Source of the DNA: Macrotrachela quadricornifera
Taxonomy: Eukaryota; Rotifera; Eurotatoria; Philodinida; Philodinidae
Direction: 5' to 3'
Assembly: GCA_022393335.1 (NCBI GenBank)
Contig: JAJEKB010020985.1
Location: 376,732-440,731, forward strand
Length of the DNA: 64,000 bases
Below the pieces are notes generated by a model. The model searched no databases. It saw only the letters and a program-made list of their open reading frames with translations, and was not told the origin of the DNA. Each line of letters opens with the position of its first letter. The stretch's first letter is position 1. Below, in pieces: positions 34,770-46,914 of the stretch. The translations under genes and the position numbers were made by a program.

Positions 34770-37700
34770 TTATTTTTTTTTATTTTTTTGAACAACATTT
34801 AATAAATTTTTTCCTGTAATAAATCCACTTTGTATTGATGTTGTCATTTGTTTAATAGAATTAATTTTCTTTCTTGGTGGTTCATATATTTTATTATTTT
34901 CATTATAAACATGCACAAGTTTGTTTGGAATTTCTGATAAAAATTGTGATCGATTACATTGTTCTTGTTGTCCATATATTGAACGTATTTCAGAATAGGA
35001 CATATGTAAATAACGTTTTGCTCGAGTTATTGCGACATACATTAAACGACCTTTGAATAATAAAGAAATTTATTGATAAGAATTAATTAAATCAATTTAA
35101 GACTTACGTTCTTCTTCAATATCACAATTTCCAAAAAAATTTGATGGAAAAAGATCTTGAACTAAATAATTAAATAAAATTAATTTCTAATTTTTAGGCA
35201 CCATTTATGCATATCTTTTCTTTCTGTAGAATTTTGAAATTTTCTTTGTGAAACACGATCGAAAAGAGTGATAGAGATTGAGCTAACAGTTTTTTTTATA
35301 AGCATTTTACTGGACTGCTCATCCTACAAAAACTGATTTCTATAAGATTAAATCTAACTTTTTTCAATACATGAATGAAATATAAAAGAATCTAGTTAGA
35401 CAAAGAATTATTGATTATATGTTGAATCTTATGAGAAGGCTTTCAATGTTTCCGGCTTAAAATCATGTTTTGAGAAAAACAAGCGGATTGTCTAAGAGAT
35501 GAAAATCTTAAATGATCTTTTAATCTATATTGACTATAGATATATAAAACTATTCTTTTGGAGTTTGAAAGATTAATTTTTAAGTTTATATTAAAAATCT
35601 AGTTCAAAATAGAAGAAGATAATATTATTAAATTAATTTACCAAGTCCAGCAATAAATACATAATGAAATTCTAATCCTTTTGCACCATGTATAGTCATC
35701 ATTTGTACTCTTTCTGTTTCATCTGATGTATCTAATTTTCCGTCTTGAGTATTTGTTGTATCCTATCAAAAAAGAAATAGTCATATATTCATATAAATAA
35801 AAATGATTTTCATACTAATGCAATAGTACTAAGATATTGAGTAAGATCATTTGTATGATATAAATGTGAAAATTGTTTCATTGCATTACATAATTCACTT
35901 AAATTTTGTAAACGTTCAATTTCTTGTTTATTTTTATATGATTCCATTAAACCTGATTGTTCAAATATATATAAAGCTTGTTCATATAATTCCATATTTA
36001 ATATTGTTTGTTTACATTGATTTATTAATTGAATAAAATCTAGAATTTTTTTTTGTTTTGATAATGATGAATCTAATTGAATATAGGAATATAATGAACA
36101 TTGCTTTACTTTTGCACCATTTTCAATTTTATCTAATGTTGCTTTACCAATTGAACGTGGTGGAAAATTAATTATACGACGAAATGCATCATTATCATTT
36201 TCATTTTGTATTAAACGTAAATATGCTAAAGCACTTTTGATTTCAGCTCTTTGATAAAATTTTATTCCACCATAAATACGATATTTAATTCCATTATTCA
36301 TTAATGCTTGTTCAAATTCACGTGCTATTAGTATTTAGATTAAATAAAAAAAAAAAAGAAACGTTGGATTTTAATAATAAAGACAAATAAAAGATTTACA
36401 TTGAGCATTTGTACGATAGAGAATAGCAATTTGAGATAGTGGAATATTTGAATGAAGATTATGAAAATTACGAATTACATTTACAACATGCTCAGCTTCA
36501 TTAGTAGCATCAGTTGCTTGGAATAATTCAATATTTTCACCATTTGTTATATTTGTCCAAAGATTTTTACCACTAAAATAAATTTTTTTTTCAATAAAAT
36601 CTATAAATCAGTTGGATAAATCTTCATAGCAATTTCGGCATGAATAGGAATATAAAACAATCAGCTAAATGACTGTTGCCATTTCTCAGGGATATTCTTA
36701 ACTGAAAACGAAATCATTTTCTTTCCATTTTTACTAAGTACGTTTTGTATCGTTTGACTTTTCTTGTATGAGCCCAATCTTGATCTGTCTATCGGAGATC
36801 CATGTTGATTTCAGACTGATAAAAAAGAAATAATGTATAAAACTGTCATTATTTCTATGATGGAATTATAGTAGTTCTAGAGAAGAGTTAACTACAAGAA
36901 GGACAAACAGAATTACAAATACTTTGAATAATATCTATTTAAGTTTTTTTTTTACTTTGTTGTCATATTCTGCTATTCTAAGGTTTGAGATCGTGTATCA
37001 GATCCTTGGAATCTACACGTACTTTGAGATGAATTTTCGCATGAGTAACAACTGGATATGATTGACTGATGTCAGTAGCGTACTCTACCACTATTCACTA
37101 GAGTGTATCTAGAGAGATGTGATTTGACAGGACATTGTATGTGTATAACATTAAAATGAAACTAATATCGACGCTAGAATATAGGGCACCTGGATGTTTT
37201 TTTGAATAACTTTTGAAAGGAACATGAAAGAGATTTTAACGAAATTTTGTTTTCACCGAAAAATTCATCCTTTGTTATTTTCTTGACTGAACTCATTTAT
37301 TGACCAAAATTTTGGTAAAAAACTGGAGAAATATGTGTCGATGCAGCTTTTAATGCTGATTCTGAATACGTAAAAAAAACAATAAACTTCTATAACAATT
37401 TTCAAAGATCCTCTGAAAGACTAAACTTTGGGCTTTTTCTTATAAAAATATGTTCTTAAATTTTGGCTATCAAGTTCATACTCACAGACGAGATTGATTA
37501 TGATCAATGACTGAATTTGCTGCTTCTAAAACAACATTTGTACTTCCTAAACAAAACAAAATCTTCATTATTCTTTCTTTTTTCAATGAATTATCTTACG
37601 ATAATTTTGTTCTAATTTAATGATATGTTCTGAATTTTCTTTGTCTAAATGAAGTGCTTTTAAATATTCATCTATATTATGAACACATTGAGCACCACGA

Positions 37701-38781
37701 AATGAATAAATACTTTGATCATCATCACCCTTTTAAAAAATTTCATAAATATTTTTTTATTTTTTTTTTTAAGATTATAAATAAACATACAACAGCCATA
37801 AAACAATTATGAACAGATTTATTTTGATCATCTTTATCCATCATTAATTTCAACCAATCCATTTGTAATGTTGATGTATCTTGAAATTCATCAATAAGTA
37901 TAAAACGAAATTTTTTTGAATAATGTCGACGTAAATCAATTTCTTTTTCAAGTAATTCTAAATAAAAGATATTTTTTTATTAAATAAAATTTTCTAATAA
38001 GAAAAAAAACCTTTTGTTAAAAGAATTAATTCTGCAAAATCAAGTTTATTTTCTTGATAAAGATATTGTTCATATTTTGTATAAATTAATTGTTTAAAAC
38101 GATTTTCATTATTACGAATTATATCTAATGAACGTTTACCTTCATCTTTACATTTATTTATATAATTAACAATAGCTTTTGGTTTATCTGTATAAAAATT
38201 ATTTTCTTTTATTTCATCTTTAAGAATTTTTTTTATTATTGATAATTGATCATCAGGATCAATTATTAAAAAATCATTTTTAAGACCAATCATTTTACAA
38301 TGAATACGTAAAAAACGATTAGCTAAAACAAAACGAAAGTATATATATATTTTTTTCTTTTTATAATAGAAAAAAAAATTTACCAAGTCCATGAAACGTT
38401 CCAAGCCACATGTCATTTAATTGTATTCCAGGTAACATTTGACTTATACGATGACGCATTTCAAGTGCAGCTTTATTTGTAAATGTAACAGCAAAGATTT
38501 CATATGGTTTTACATCACAATATTTTAATAAATATGCAATGCGTGATGTTAATACACGAGTTTTTCCACTACCTTTAATATTAGAAGAAAAAAGAAAATA
38601 TATTTATAAAGAAATTAGATAAGAAAAATAAACCTGCTCCACTAAGAACTAATGTAGATTGATTTATTGAACAAGTAACAGCGCGTTTTTGTTCAGAATT
38701 AAGATCATTTAAAATTTTATCATTATCTATTTCATTTGTTGTAGTAGATGCAACTATTGAAGTTTTCTTTTTTCGATACAT
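34770..38781 (-). CDS. UvrD/PcrA/Rep-type superfamily 1A DNA helicase, intron-rich
   Basis: Eleven exons join in frame without a stop: 38634-38781, 38384-38572, 38011-38322, 37791-37957, 37600-37729, 37486-37546, 36400-36572, 35816-36324, 35642-35762, 35108-35161 and 34770-35050, giving 714 residues; bacterial UvrD has about 720. All ten introns are GT-AG (53-75 nt, except 913 and 480 nt). Every motif is present in order: Q motif LNSEQKRAV, Walker A GAGSGKT (48-54), [18 protein letters not shown], Walker B LIDEFQDT (237-244), [13 protein letters not shown] (273), [33 protein letters not shown] (584-595) and [12 protein letters not shown] (622). It should be an ATP-driven 3'-5' helicase of repair or replication. 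Lysine-rich termini (YRKKK, KKNKKK) could be nuclear signals. It resembles bacterial UvrD more than eukaryotic Srs2 or FBH1; bacterial origin is an inference. Confidence 0.92.
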
Positions 38782-39160
38782 ATTTATTTTCTCTACAATT
38801 AAAGTTGATTAAAATTATGTTTTATTTCAAAAATAAAATAAAATATCTAACATTGAAAATAGAAAGATATTAATTAGTTATCTATATCCTTAGAATCATT
38901 AAAAATTTGGCAATTAATCATGATTGTATTATCGCTCGTTGTTATACTTAAGTTTTCTTCAGTAGTTTAAATTAAAGAATATTTTCATTTAAGATTCTAG
39001 ATTGATTGTCTTTATAACACTGTCCAATCTCATTCATCACAAATTAGCGACATCTATATCAAATTTATACCTTTCTTTTACTATCAACGTCAAAATATAA
39101 TACACCTCGATTTTTGTTTTGAAAATCTCATGAATGAAAATTACTAGAAATTTACAGTTG
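38782..39160. other. Helicase upstream region
   Basis: AT-rich DNA directly 5' of the minus-strand helicase gene, where its promoter should lie. No coding frame or recognisable element is seen. Confidence 0.4.
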
Positions 39161-39813
39161 TTTACTATTCAAAAGAGAAATATGGCAATGTAAAATCCTG
39201 ATAAACCACCTTAATTACAAATTGATCAGTTTTTACTGTTGATATTGATCAAAATTTTTCGAAAGAAATTTCTTTACGAACTACGAATTCTAATTTAGTC
39301 AATCAATAGGAAAAAGATTTATCTGTTAATCTTCACAAAGCCGATCTTTCCATTTAATGAGTTGGAAACTTTTGACTAACCTGTATGAAGTAGTAGTATT
39401 TGTTTTCAGTTTTAATATAATCACAAATTGCTACAACAAGATTTTTCTAATTAAGCCTATAAAAAGCTTTTGGCGCTAGTTCAATTCTAGAAAAGATATT
39501 TTCTAAGTCTTATACTTTTGATGTCCCCTCACTTTGAAACTGATACAAAATATTACTCCTCTAGTAAGCTTAGCCAAAAGTTTTCAACTCGATAAAGTTC
39601 AGTACTTCTTCAATAGAATGGTCTAGATAAGTCGACTTTGCAGAGATTAACAGATAAGTCTTTTCGCTGCTGATCGACTGAATTAGAACTTCTAGTTAGT
39701 AAAGAAATTTTTTTCGAACAATTCTGGTCTAGATTAACAGTAAAAGTTGATCGATTTATAATTAAGGTGATCTAGCAGGATTTTTCATCACTACATTTCT
39801 CTTTTGAATAGTG
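39161..39813. mobile_element. Long-armed foldback (MITE-like) element
   Basis: The left arm (about 39161-39382) opens with tactattcaaaagagaaat. The right arm (about 39564-39813) is its imperfect reverse complement ending atttctcttttgaatagtga. Pairing blocks run along the arms: atcctg / caggat, caccttaatta / taattaaggtg, tttttactgtt / aacagtaaaag, ttatctgttaatct / agattaacagataa. The central spacer is about 180 bases. It has no frame, so it is non-autonomous. Confidence 0.8.
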
Positions 39814-41272
39814 ACTTGATGAAGCTATTTATTTGATATTCATAGTCAAAAATTCAGTTCTTATTAAAACATGATCGCTTTCACGGGATCAATAGTTTCA
39901 ACACTTTTACTGCTAAAGTTAACCACAGTCGTGATGGTTGCTGAAAAATGATGTTCTTATTTCGTATGCTGCAAAAAGTTATATTTTTTTGTCTAAGGCC
40001 ATCTCTATAACATGTTATGATTAAAAACGTAAAAAACTCCATTGTTTTTCAATCAAAAATTTTACGGAGAGTGACATTTCACCATTAGATTTTTCGTCGA
40101 TAAATATGAGAGTAAGTGTATTTATCGATACTTAGGCTATTTGTTGGAAATGAATTCGATTTATTTAAAGGCTCAGTTAAGATTTGAGTGTAGAAAGAGA
40201 TAAATTTGTATTATGTGTGAATGATGGTATGATACACGATTTTTGAGTCAAGCTATTGAATGAACTTGATTGCAATTTAGATTTTATCGTTGAGCATATA
40301 ATTGATGACTGTAAAAAAAGGGATTATAAACCTATTTATCGTTTTTGATTAAAGCCAATTTATGAAGGTTATCAACGTTAAAAATATTTCCTATCAACAG
40401 AGTTTCAATCGGTACATTTTTTTAAAATGTTATATCATGCCTTAGGCTCTGAATGTGTACATAGAAAAATTGACTAATTTTATATTTTTTCTGAAAGATG
40501 TTTTGAGGTATTTTAAGCTTGAAAATGATATGACTTCGCAAGTTTTGATATTCCAAATGCTATATTATACAGATTGAAGAGGTAACGAAGTAAAAATTAC
40601 TCGTATTCTATTAATAATACAAATGATTCACATCATATTATTCTATTGGTTGAGCTAGTTCGAATATTTGATCGATATACGTGGCAATTTTGAATCATTT
40701 CTGACAGTTAATAAAAACATGGAGAGTATAAATAACATTACATAATTGCAATGCCCATTGTTTTGTTCTGGCCTTCATATTCATACGTATAATAAAGAAG
40801 AAAACGAAACATTAATACGATAATGTGCTTTGTATGTGATGAAAAAGAACGCCAACAGACATATAGCGAAAACAAAACACACACGCATACACACACACAC
40901 ACACACAAAAACGAATCGCAAAAGAGGGAACGTGAAAATCAATCAACTGTCAATACAAGACAATGTATGTTACTAATAAAAAGTTAGTAACCGAATGTAT
41001 TGTACATGACAAAATAGAGTAAAAACAAACACCATCACCACAATCAAAAGAACAGAAAGAAAAAAAAAACAATGATTTGCTCATGGATCTACACCGGTTA
41101 TAGAAAAAAAAACCAACGAGCTGGATTGAGCAGACAAGAGAATACACTCGGATGAGAAGAAAAAAGAAACGAAAGAATGAGCTATTGCGCAGACATAAAA
41201 CAGTAAAGGACAAGATGTTTTTTTTTTCTTTTTTCTTTTTTTTTCTTTTTTTTTTGTTCAATAAACAAACTT
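39814..41272. other. Gene-free stretch and USP10 3' flank
   Basis: AT-rich to about 40.8 kb. An (AC)n microsatellite at about 40880-40908 and A-rich, A/G-rich sequence to 41270 follow, probably partly the 3' UTR of USP10. The overlapping short frames near 40950-41370 come from these A-rich runs. Confidence 0.4.
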
Positions 41273-44200
41273 TTAATCACGACGATAAAACAGTAAATAA
41301 GGCGTAAGTTTATCAGCTGTTGGATTAATAACTTGATTCGATGAAACAACATGAACATTTCCATCATCATATCTTAACCATCCTTGAAGACCTGGATGAA
41401 ATACATCTGTTATATAATGTCCTTTTGTTGCATGATCACCTTGATGATATTCAACAGCAAATAATTTATATCGTTCATGATATTGTTTTCGAGCTTGTTC
41501 TGTTAATATACCTGAAATAACAAAAAAAAAATACATTTTAGATTTTCTTTAAAAAAAAAATAAAACATTTTATTTTACCTTTTGGTAATATTAAATTAAC
41601 AGTATAATTAATAGATTTATTAAGTTTTTTTATTCCATCTGCTTCATCATATAGAAAACATTTTAAATGAATAATAAGTATAGGTGGTAATTGTTCAATT
41701 AACATTGTTTTATTTGTATGAATCTAAAACAAAACAAATAATTTATTAAGATTTTTTTTCCTTTAAATCATTTAAAACTTACATTTTGACGATTTTTACT
41801 ATCAACATAATCGGAAAGTGTTGATTGTTCACAAAAACGTAGAAGAGCATCATCAAGAGAAGTTATTTTTGGATCCTAAAATAAATTGACATTTTTACAC
41901 ACAAGAATTCATAACTAATGATATCATCAGAATTTTGATCTTCGATCCTGTAGTGAAAAGATTTCATTTAATGGTAAGCTCAAAGTATCAATGAGAGAGT
42001 AAGTCTTTCATGATTTGTTAAGGATTAAATGAAAAGTCTTCACACTTAGAACATCAATTTCGATGATCAATTCTATCTTATAATGTCTAAACTGTTTTGA
42101 TAGATTTAAAATGTAAATGATTATAAATCTGACATACTTTAATATCAAGTGATAGAGTAAAAAATGGTTCATGTACAACTGATTTTTGATTTCCAGAACT
42201 ATGTACTATTGAACGAAATTTTCCAGCAAATATATCAGCAACAAGACTTTTGCGAATTTCATTCTAAAATAATAATAATATATTAAATCAAATATATTTT
42301 ATTTTTCTAATACCGTTCGAAGTACATGTGTACGATTACGTTTACCAACTTGAAGCCAATCTTCAGCTTTTTCATCACCATTTAATTGTAAATCAGTTGT
42401 TAATGTTGATAAATCCGAACTTGATATAGATTCTTCTAAAAAAACAAAAAGAAAAATTTATTTTTTTTATTAAACTTTTTTTGTTTCTCTACCATTTTTA
42501 TTTGTTGAATTATATAAAATTTGACATATTTCATCATGAATTTCACTTAATAATTGACATAATAATTCATGTGCGTCTTCTTGTTTACTTTTAATTACTT
42601 CAATAGGTACATGACGAAGTCGTGATAATTCTTGAAGAACATCTGTTGGTTCAAATGGTGTACCACATACAATATCTTTATGATTTGAATTTGATTTACT
42701 TCGATCCATTTTTTCAAATTGATTAACAAATGAATGACTAATTGAAAAAAAATAAAGAAATAGATTCATTAAATTTTTTTTTTAATTTACTTACAGAGCT
42801 CTGATACATGGAACATTATGATTATCTGTGTCTTCATTGAGTGGAACATATTTCATTACATTAAAAAAAGCAGGACATGCAAGAAGTGATTGAAGAGTCT
42901 AGAAAATAAATTCGATCAATATTGATTATATCGGTGTTTACCAGCCGATCTGATACAGTCCTATTGTAAGGATAAAGCCTACTATTGTCCAGGTCATATA
43001 AGAGAGGATCCTAGAAAACCTTGATTTGGCTCGAAGAACATCATGTTTTGTCCTTATAATAGTAGAGAAAAGTTATCACCTCACACGATAAGCTAGTAAC
43101 TTTTATCTACCGTTGTAAAGATGAAACATGATGTTCTTCGGGCCAATCCAGGGTTATCTAGGGTCCTCTCTTATATGACCCGGACAATAGTAGGTTTTAT
43201 CCTTACAATAGGGCTGTATCAAACTGGGGTATCAAGTCAGCTAGTAACGCCCATATCATTAGAAATGAAACAGTCTTCTTAGAGTTCAAATCTATGAATT
43301 TCCTTTTGAACAGATCTGGCTCTTGGACTTAGATAACAATTGATATAATTAAAGTAAACTAGAATCTATCAAATTCAGATTCAATAGATTCTATGGAAAC
43401 TGCAAATATGGACTCTAGAAATTCTACTTGGCGATGGTATTAAAATATCCATAATTTTAATTAATAACTACAAAATTATGATACTCTATTTTCTCGAGTT
43501 TTTTATCAAACATAGATCGAAAATCAGGATGATTTTCCAGAATATATTTTAATAGAGGACCTCCTGAAAAATTTTTCTACGTTGTAATATAATTAAAAAA
43601 GTCTTCAAGTCTTCTATTATTAGAATAGAGTCTTAATAAAACACTCTATGTGACTAAAATTGATAAGAAAACATTTTCTAATCTGCTATGGGGTCAGTTC
43701 AAGTGTTTTTGAAATCAAATTGATGTTTATCTTATATATCAATACAGATAGTGAATTAACCTATAATCATTTCTGCCATGGTAGGTTTTTTCACATTTAT
43801 ATATTTTATAAAAAAATAATTCATACGTACAGCATTAACATAACAATAATTACTTCTATTTAATAATCCACGAGGTTTAATAGCCATAGCTGATGGACGT
43901 AATTCACATTTGGAAAAATAATCTATTTATAGAAGAAAAAAAAAGATATTAAATCCAAATGAAAATTTTTTTTTGTTAAAATTAATTAAACCTTCTAATG
44001 AATTTGAATCTTCTCCATTGCTATTATAAACATGATAATTCGTTTTAGGATGAAATGTATTCGTTGTATTATTTTTTCCATTTGATTGTGGTGATGTTGT
44101 TGGAATTTTTTGTATAGGACTCGATTGTGATTGTAGAATATTAGGTGTATTAGTTATTGTTGATGAAGATGATGATGCTTGTGATGGTCGATTACTACGA

Positions 44201-45090
44201 AATAAATCTGCCCATGATGATGGTTTAGTTTTTATTGTTGATGGTATTAATGTTTCAGTTGAAGCTTCACTTGCAACTGACGTTGAATATATAGATAAAT
44301 TATTATTATTAGTAGTAGTAGTAGTTAATAAAGTTGTATTTTGAGGATGATCATTATCATTATCTGTGTCAGTTGTTGTTGTTGTTGTTTCATGATCTTA
44401 AGAAGAAGAAGAAGAAAAAAACTAATATTTTATATTTATTTTTATTTTTAAAATTTACCATTTGATTCAATATCATCTTCATCATCATGTTGATGTTTTA
44501 TAGTTGAATCAACCCATTGATCACATGATATATATCTTGGATCATTTGTATTTTGTTCGATTTTTGGTGTTTGTTCATTAATATCATTTTGATTCTGATG
44601 TTCAAGTGTTGATGGTTCAAGCATTTGTTGATATTCTTGTTTATAATAATTAGGTGGACGTTTTTTCTTTAATTTTTTATCATTATCTTGACGATTATGT
44701 GATGAAGATTCTTGATTTATTTTAACATTTTCAACAGATGAACTTTTTGATGAATATGGAGGAGATGTTAAAGCAGAATTTGTAGATTCTTGGTGAGATA
44801 AACTACCATTAGATAAAAAGGATACGCCAGTACTAACAGGTGGAACATCAAAACCAAATTCAATTGTTGTATTCATACAATCTTCTGTAGCCCATGGAAA
44901 CTAAAAAACAAAAATGAACATTTAAGAAATAATAAATGAAATTTATTTTTTTGTACTTTAACTCCTTGTTTATCATGACCAAAGAGTTTTTCTGTTTCTT
45001 GTTCAGAAAAATCACCAAAGAGAAAATCCTTTAAAAATAAAATAAAATGAAGAAAATAATAATAAAATGAAATATTTAACTTACAGCCAT
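41273..45090 (-). CDS. USP10: Ubiquitin carboxyl-terminal hydrolase 10
   Basis: Twelve exons join in frame and code 696 residues: 45085-45090, 44957-45028, 44459-44900, 43992-44396, 43831-43922, 42795-42898, 42493-42737, 42314-42435, 42138-42263, 41783-41875, 41579-41723 and 41273-41511. The N-terminus has LFGDFSEQE, the FGDF motif by which USP10 binds G3BP. TIEFGFD matches the RIEFGVDE block of the human protein. The catalytic Cys is in [13 protein letters not shown] (about residue 335), the USP helper box is KQEDAHELL, and the catalytic His is in [11 protein letters not shown] (about 649) with WLRYDD following. [20 protein letters not shown] and PYLLFYRRD also match USP10. Human USP10 has 798 residues. 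It deubiquitinates p53 and trafficking or stress-granule proteins. The first coding exon is just two codons. Intron 5 (932 nt) houses a foldback element. Confidence 0.93.
42945..43225. mobile_element. Foldback element inside USP10 intron 5
   Basis: The left arm from about 42948 includes ctattgtaaggataaa, ctactattgtcc and gtcatataagagagga. The right arm, to about 43223, carries their reverse complements (tcctctcttatatgac, ggacaatagtagg, tttatccttacaatag). Arms of about 110-120 bases enclose a short centre near 43075-43110. Identity of the arms is high, so this is a young copy compared with the others. Confidence 0.8.
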
Positions 45091-46914
45091 TATTAATTAA
45101 AAAGAAAAGTTTTTTTTGAATAAATTTAATTGATAATCATGAGTAAAACATATATTTATTCGTTTTTTAAGGCCTGAAAATGATCATCTAGAAATAAAGA
45201 TATTGCGTAGTTATGTTATATTTGTTAAGGAATCAAAAGATGTTATTTCGCAAGGAATGATTCAGTTAGATCAACAATAATAATAATAACAATAATTGGA
45301 CTATAAATGTATGTTTTTCTTTCTTTCTTGTTTATTTGTTTCTTTTTTTTCAACTTATGATTATCGAGTCCATTTGTTCGATCGATTAATTTAGGTATTT
45401 TATATGAACCAATAAAGAATTATTTTCAAAGAAAAAGTCATTCCTTTTTATTTTATTAAAAATAAATTGAATAATTGAAAAAAATTTATTTTTTTTAATT
45501 ATTAAAATAATTATATATAAATTTTTAATAAATTTTCGAATTTAGAAATATTTTGTATATTGAAAGGATGACATCTATGATTAATAGATGTCAACGATGT
45601 CTAATAATTATTTTGTTTTTACTGTTCTCTAACAAGGATTTATCTCTATGGTTAATTTAATGATCTATCGAGTAAAACTTAACAATCATTTTCAATAAGT
45701 TTTACAAAATTTTACTCAGATATCATTCAGAAGATGAGTGCTGGATAAATCTATCTTCCTTTTTATTTGGCATTTTTTTAGCGTATGATCTTAATTTTGA
45801 CTTGAACTTTACTTAATGTTTTATAGTGGCTACGTGATGTGAGAATAGAGTTTCTGAAAGTGATATGGGATCATAGTTTGATTAGAGAGAGACACGAACT
45901 CACGTATTACATAAGAAACTAAAATAAATGAATACAATGAGAAGTACTAATTATTGCACTCTTTATCGTCGTCGTCATTGGTAGAAGAAACGAAGATCAA
46001 ACGAAAATTAAAAGCATATTTATGGACTCGTCAGACTTGATCCAAACTGACACGGATTATAAGTATAATTGATATTTCTTTTAAACAGAAGATTTCTGTA
46101 TGAAAAATCCAGATCTAAACTAGACACGGAATAATTTTCTGTCGAGTAATTCAACTACTGTAGTTTTATCTTTCAATTCATTGAACCAAAATACTTTCAT
46201 TTGTTTACAGAATCAAGATAGCACTTGCACAGTGCAGGTTTTTGGTTATTAGCAGTGGCAAGTTGTGTAAGTCTTTTTTGAAAAGCAGCATAAAGCTCAT
46301 TCGACCGTTTACAGAAAAAATTTTACAATAAAAATTCGTCATTAATGACTATGTTTTGTGGAGATCGCTCTTTATATCATAAGTATTATTATCCTTGTAT
46401 GCATTATATCTTGCGTCAACCATCTACGGAGAAATATATGACGATCAAGTTGCCGTTGTACCCTACTAATTATATGATTAGTTCCACGTTCTTGCAGCAG
46501 CTTAAAAACATCGAAAGCTATCTTAAGATTAAATTGATCTTTAAGAAGTCTAACACACAAAATCCTAACGACAATCAACAAATCTTTCGAAATCAGTGCT
46601 GTAGATTCTGCAGTTTCACCAGAAGCTTCCAAAACGGCATGATACTAAATATCACAATTGTTAGCGATTTTCTAAAACCACCAAAGCTTCTACCATAGTA
46701 GAGCTCGGCTTAGTTTAATAGTATTACAACTAACACTTTAAAAAGTTTATTATCAAGCTGCAAAAATCAGATTTTTATCTAGTTGATCAGAGTTTCATCA
46801 CACATTTCAATACTAATTGATATTGTTTCGACACATCATGCATGTCGAAGTCTAATCTAGTGTTATGGATAATATTTAGTAAGATTGAGGATTTTATTTA
46901 TTTACAAAGAATAA
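45091..46914. other. USP10 upstream region, AT-rich
   Basis: The USP10 promoter should lie in the first few hundred bases. A perfect 10-base stem gtaaaactta / taagttttac occurs at about 45672-45703. Overlapping frames on both strands at 46345-46698 (+) and 46372-46632 (-) cannot be assigned; the minus one reads as a helical segment (FNLKIAFDVFKLLQER) and may be a decayed gene piece. Confidence 0.4.

Noticed and set aside
46345..46698. Overlapping 117-codon plus and 86-codon minus frames
   Set aside because: Both strands are open, neither shows a domain I can name; the minus frame looks helical but lacks partner exons, so I did not call a gene.
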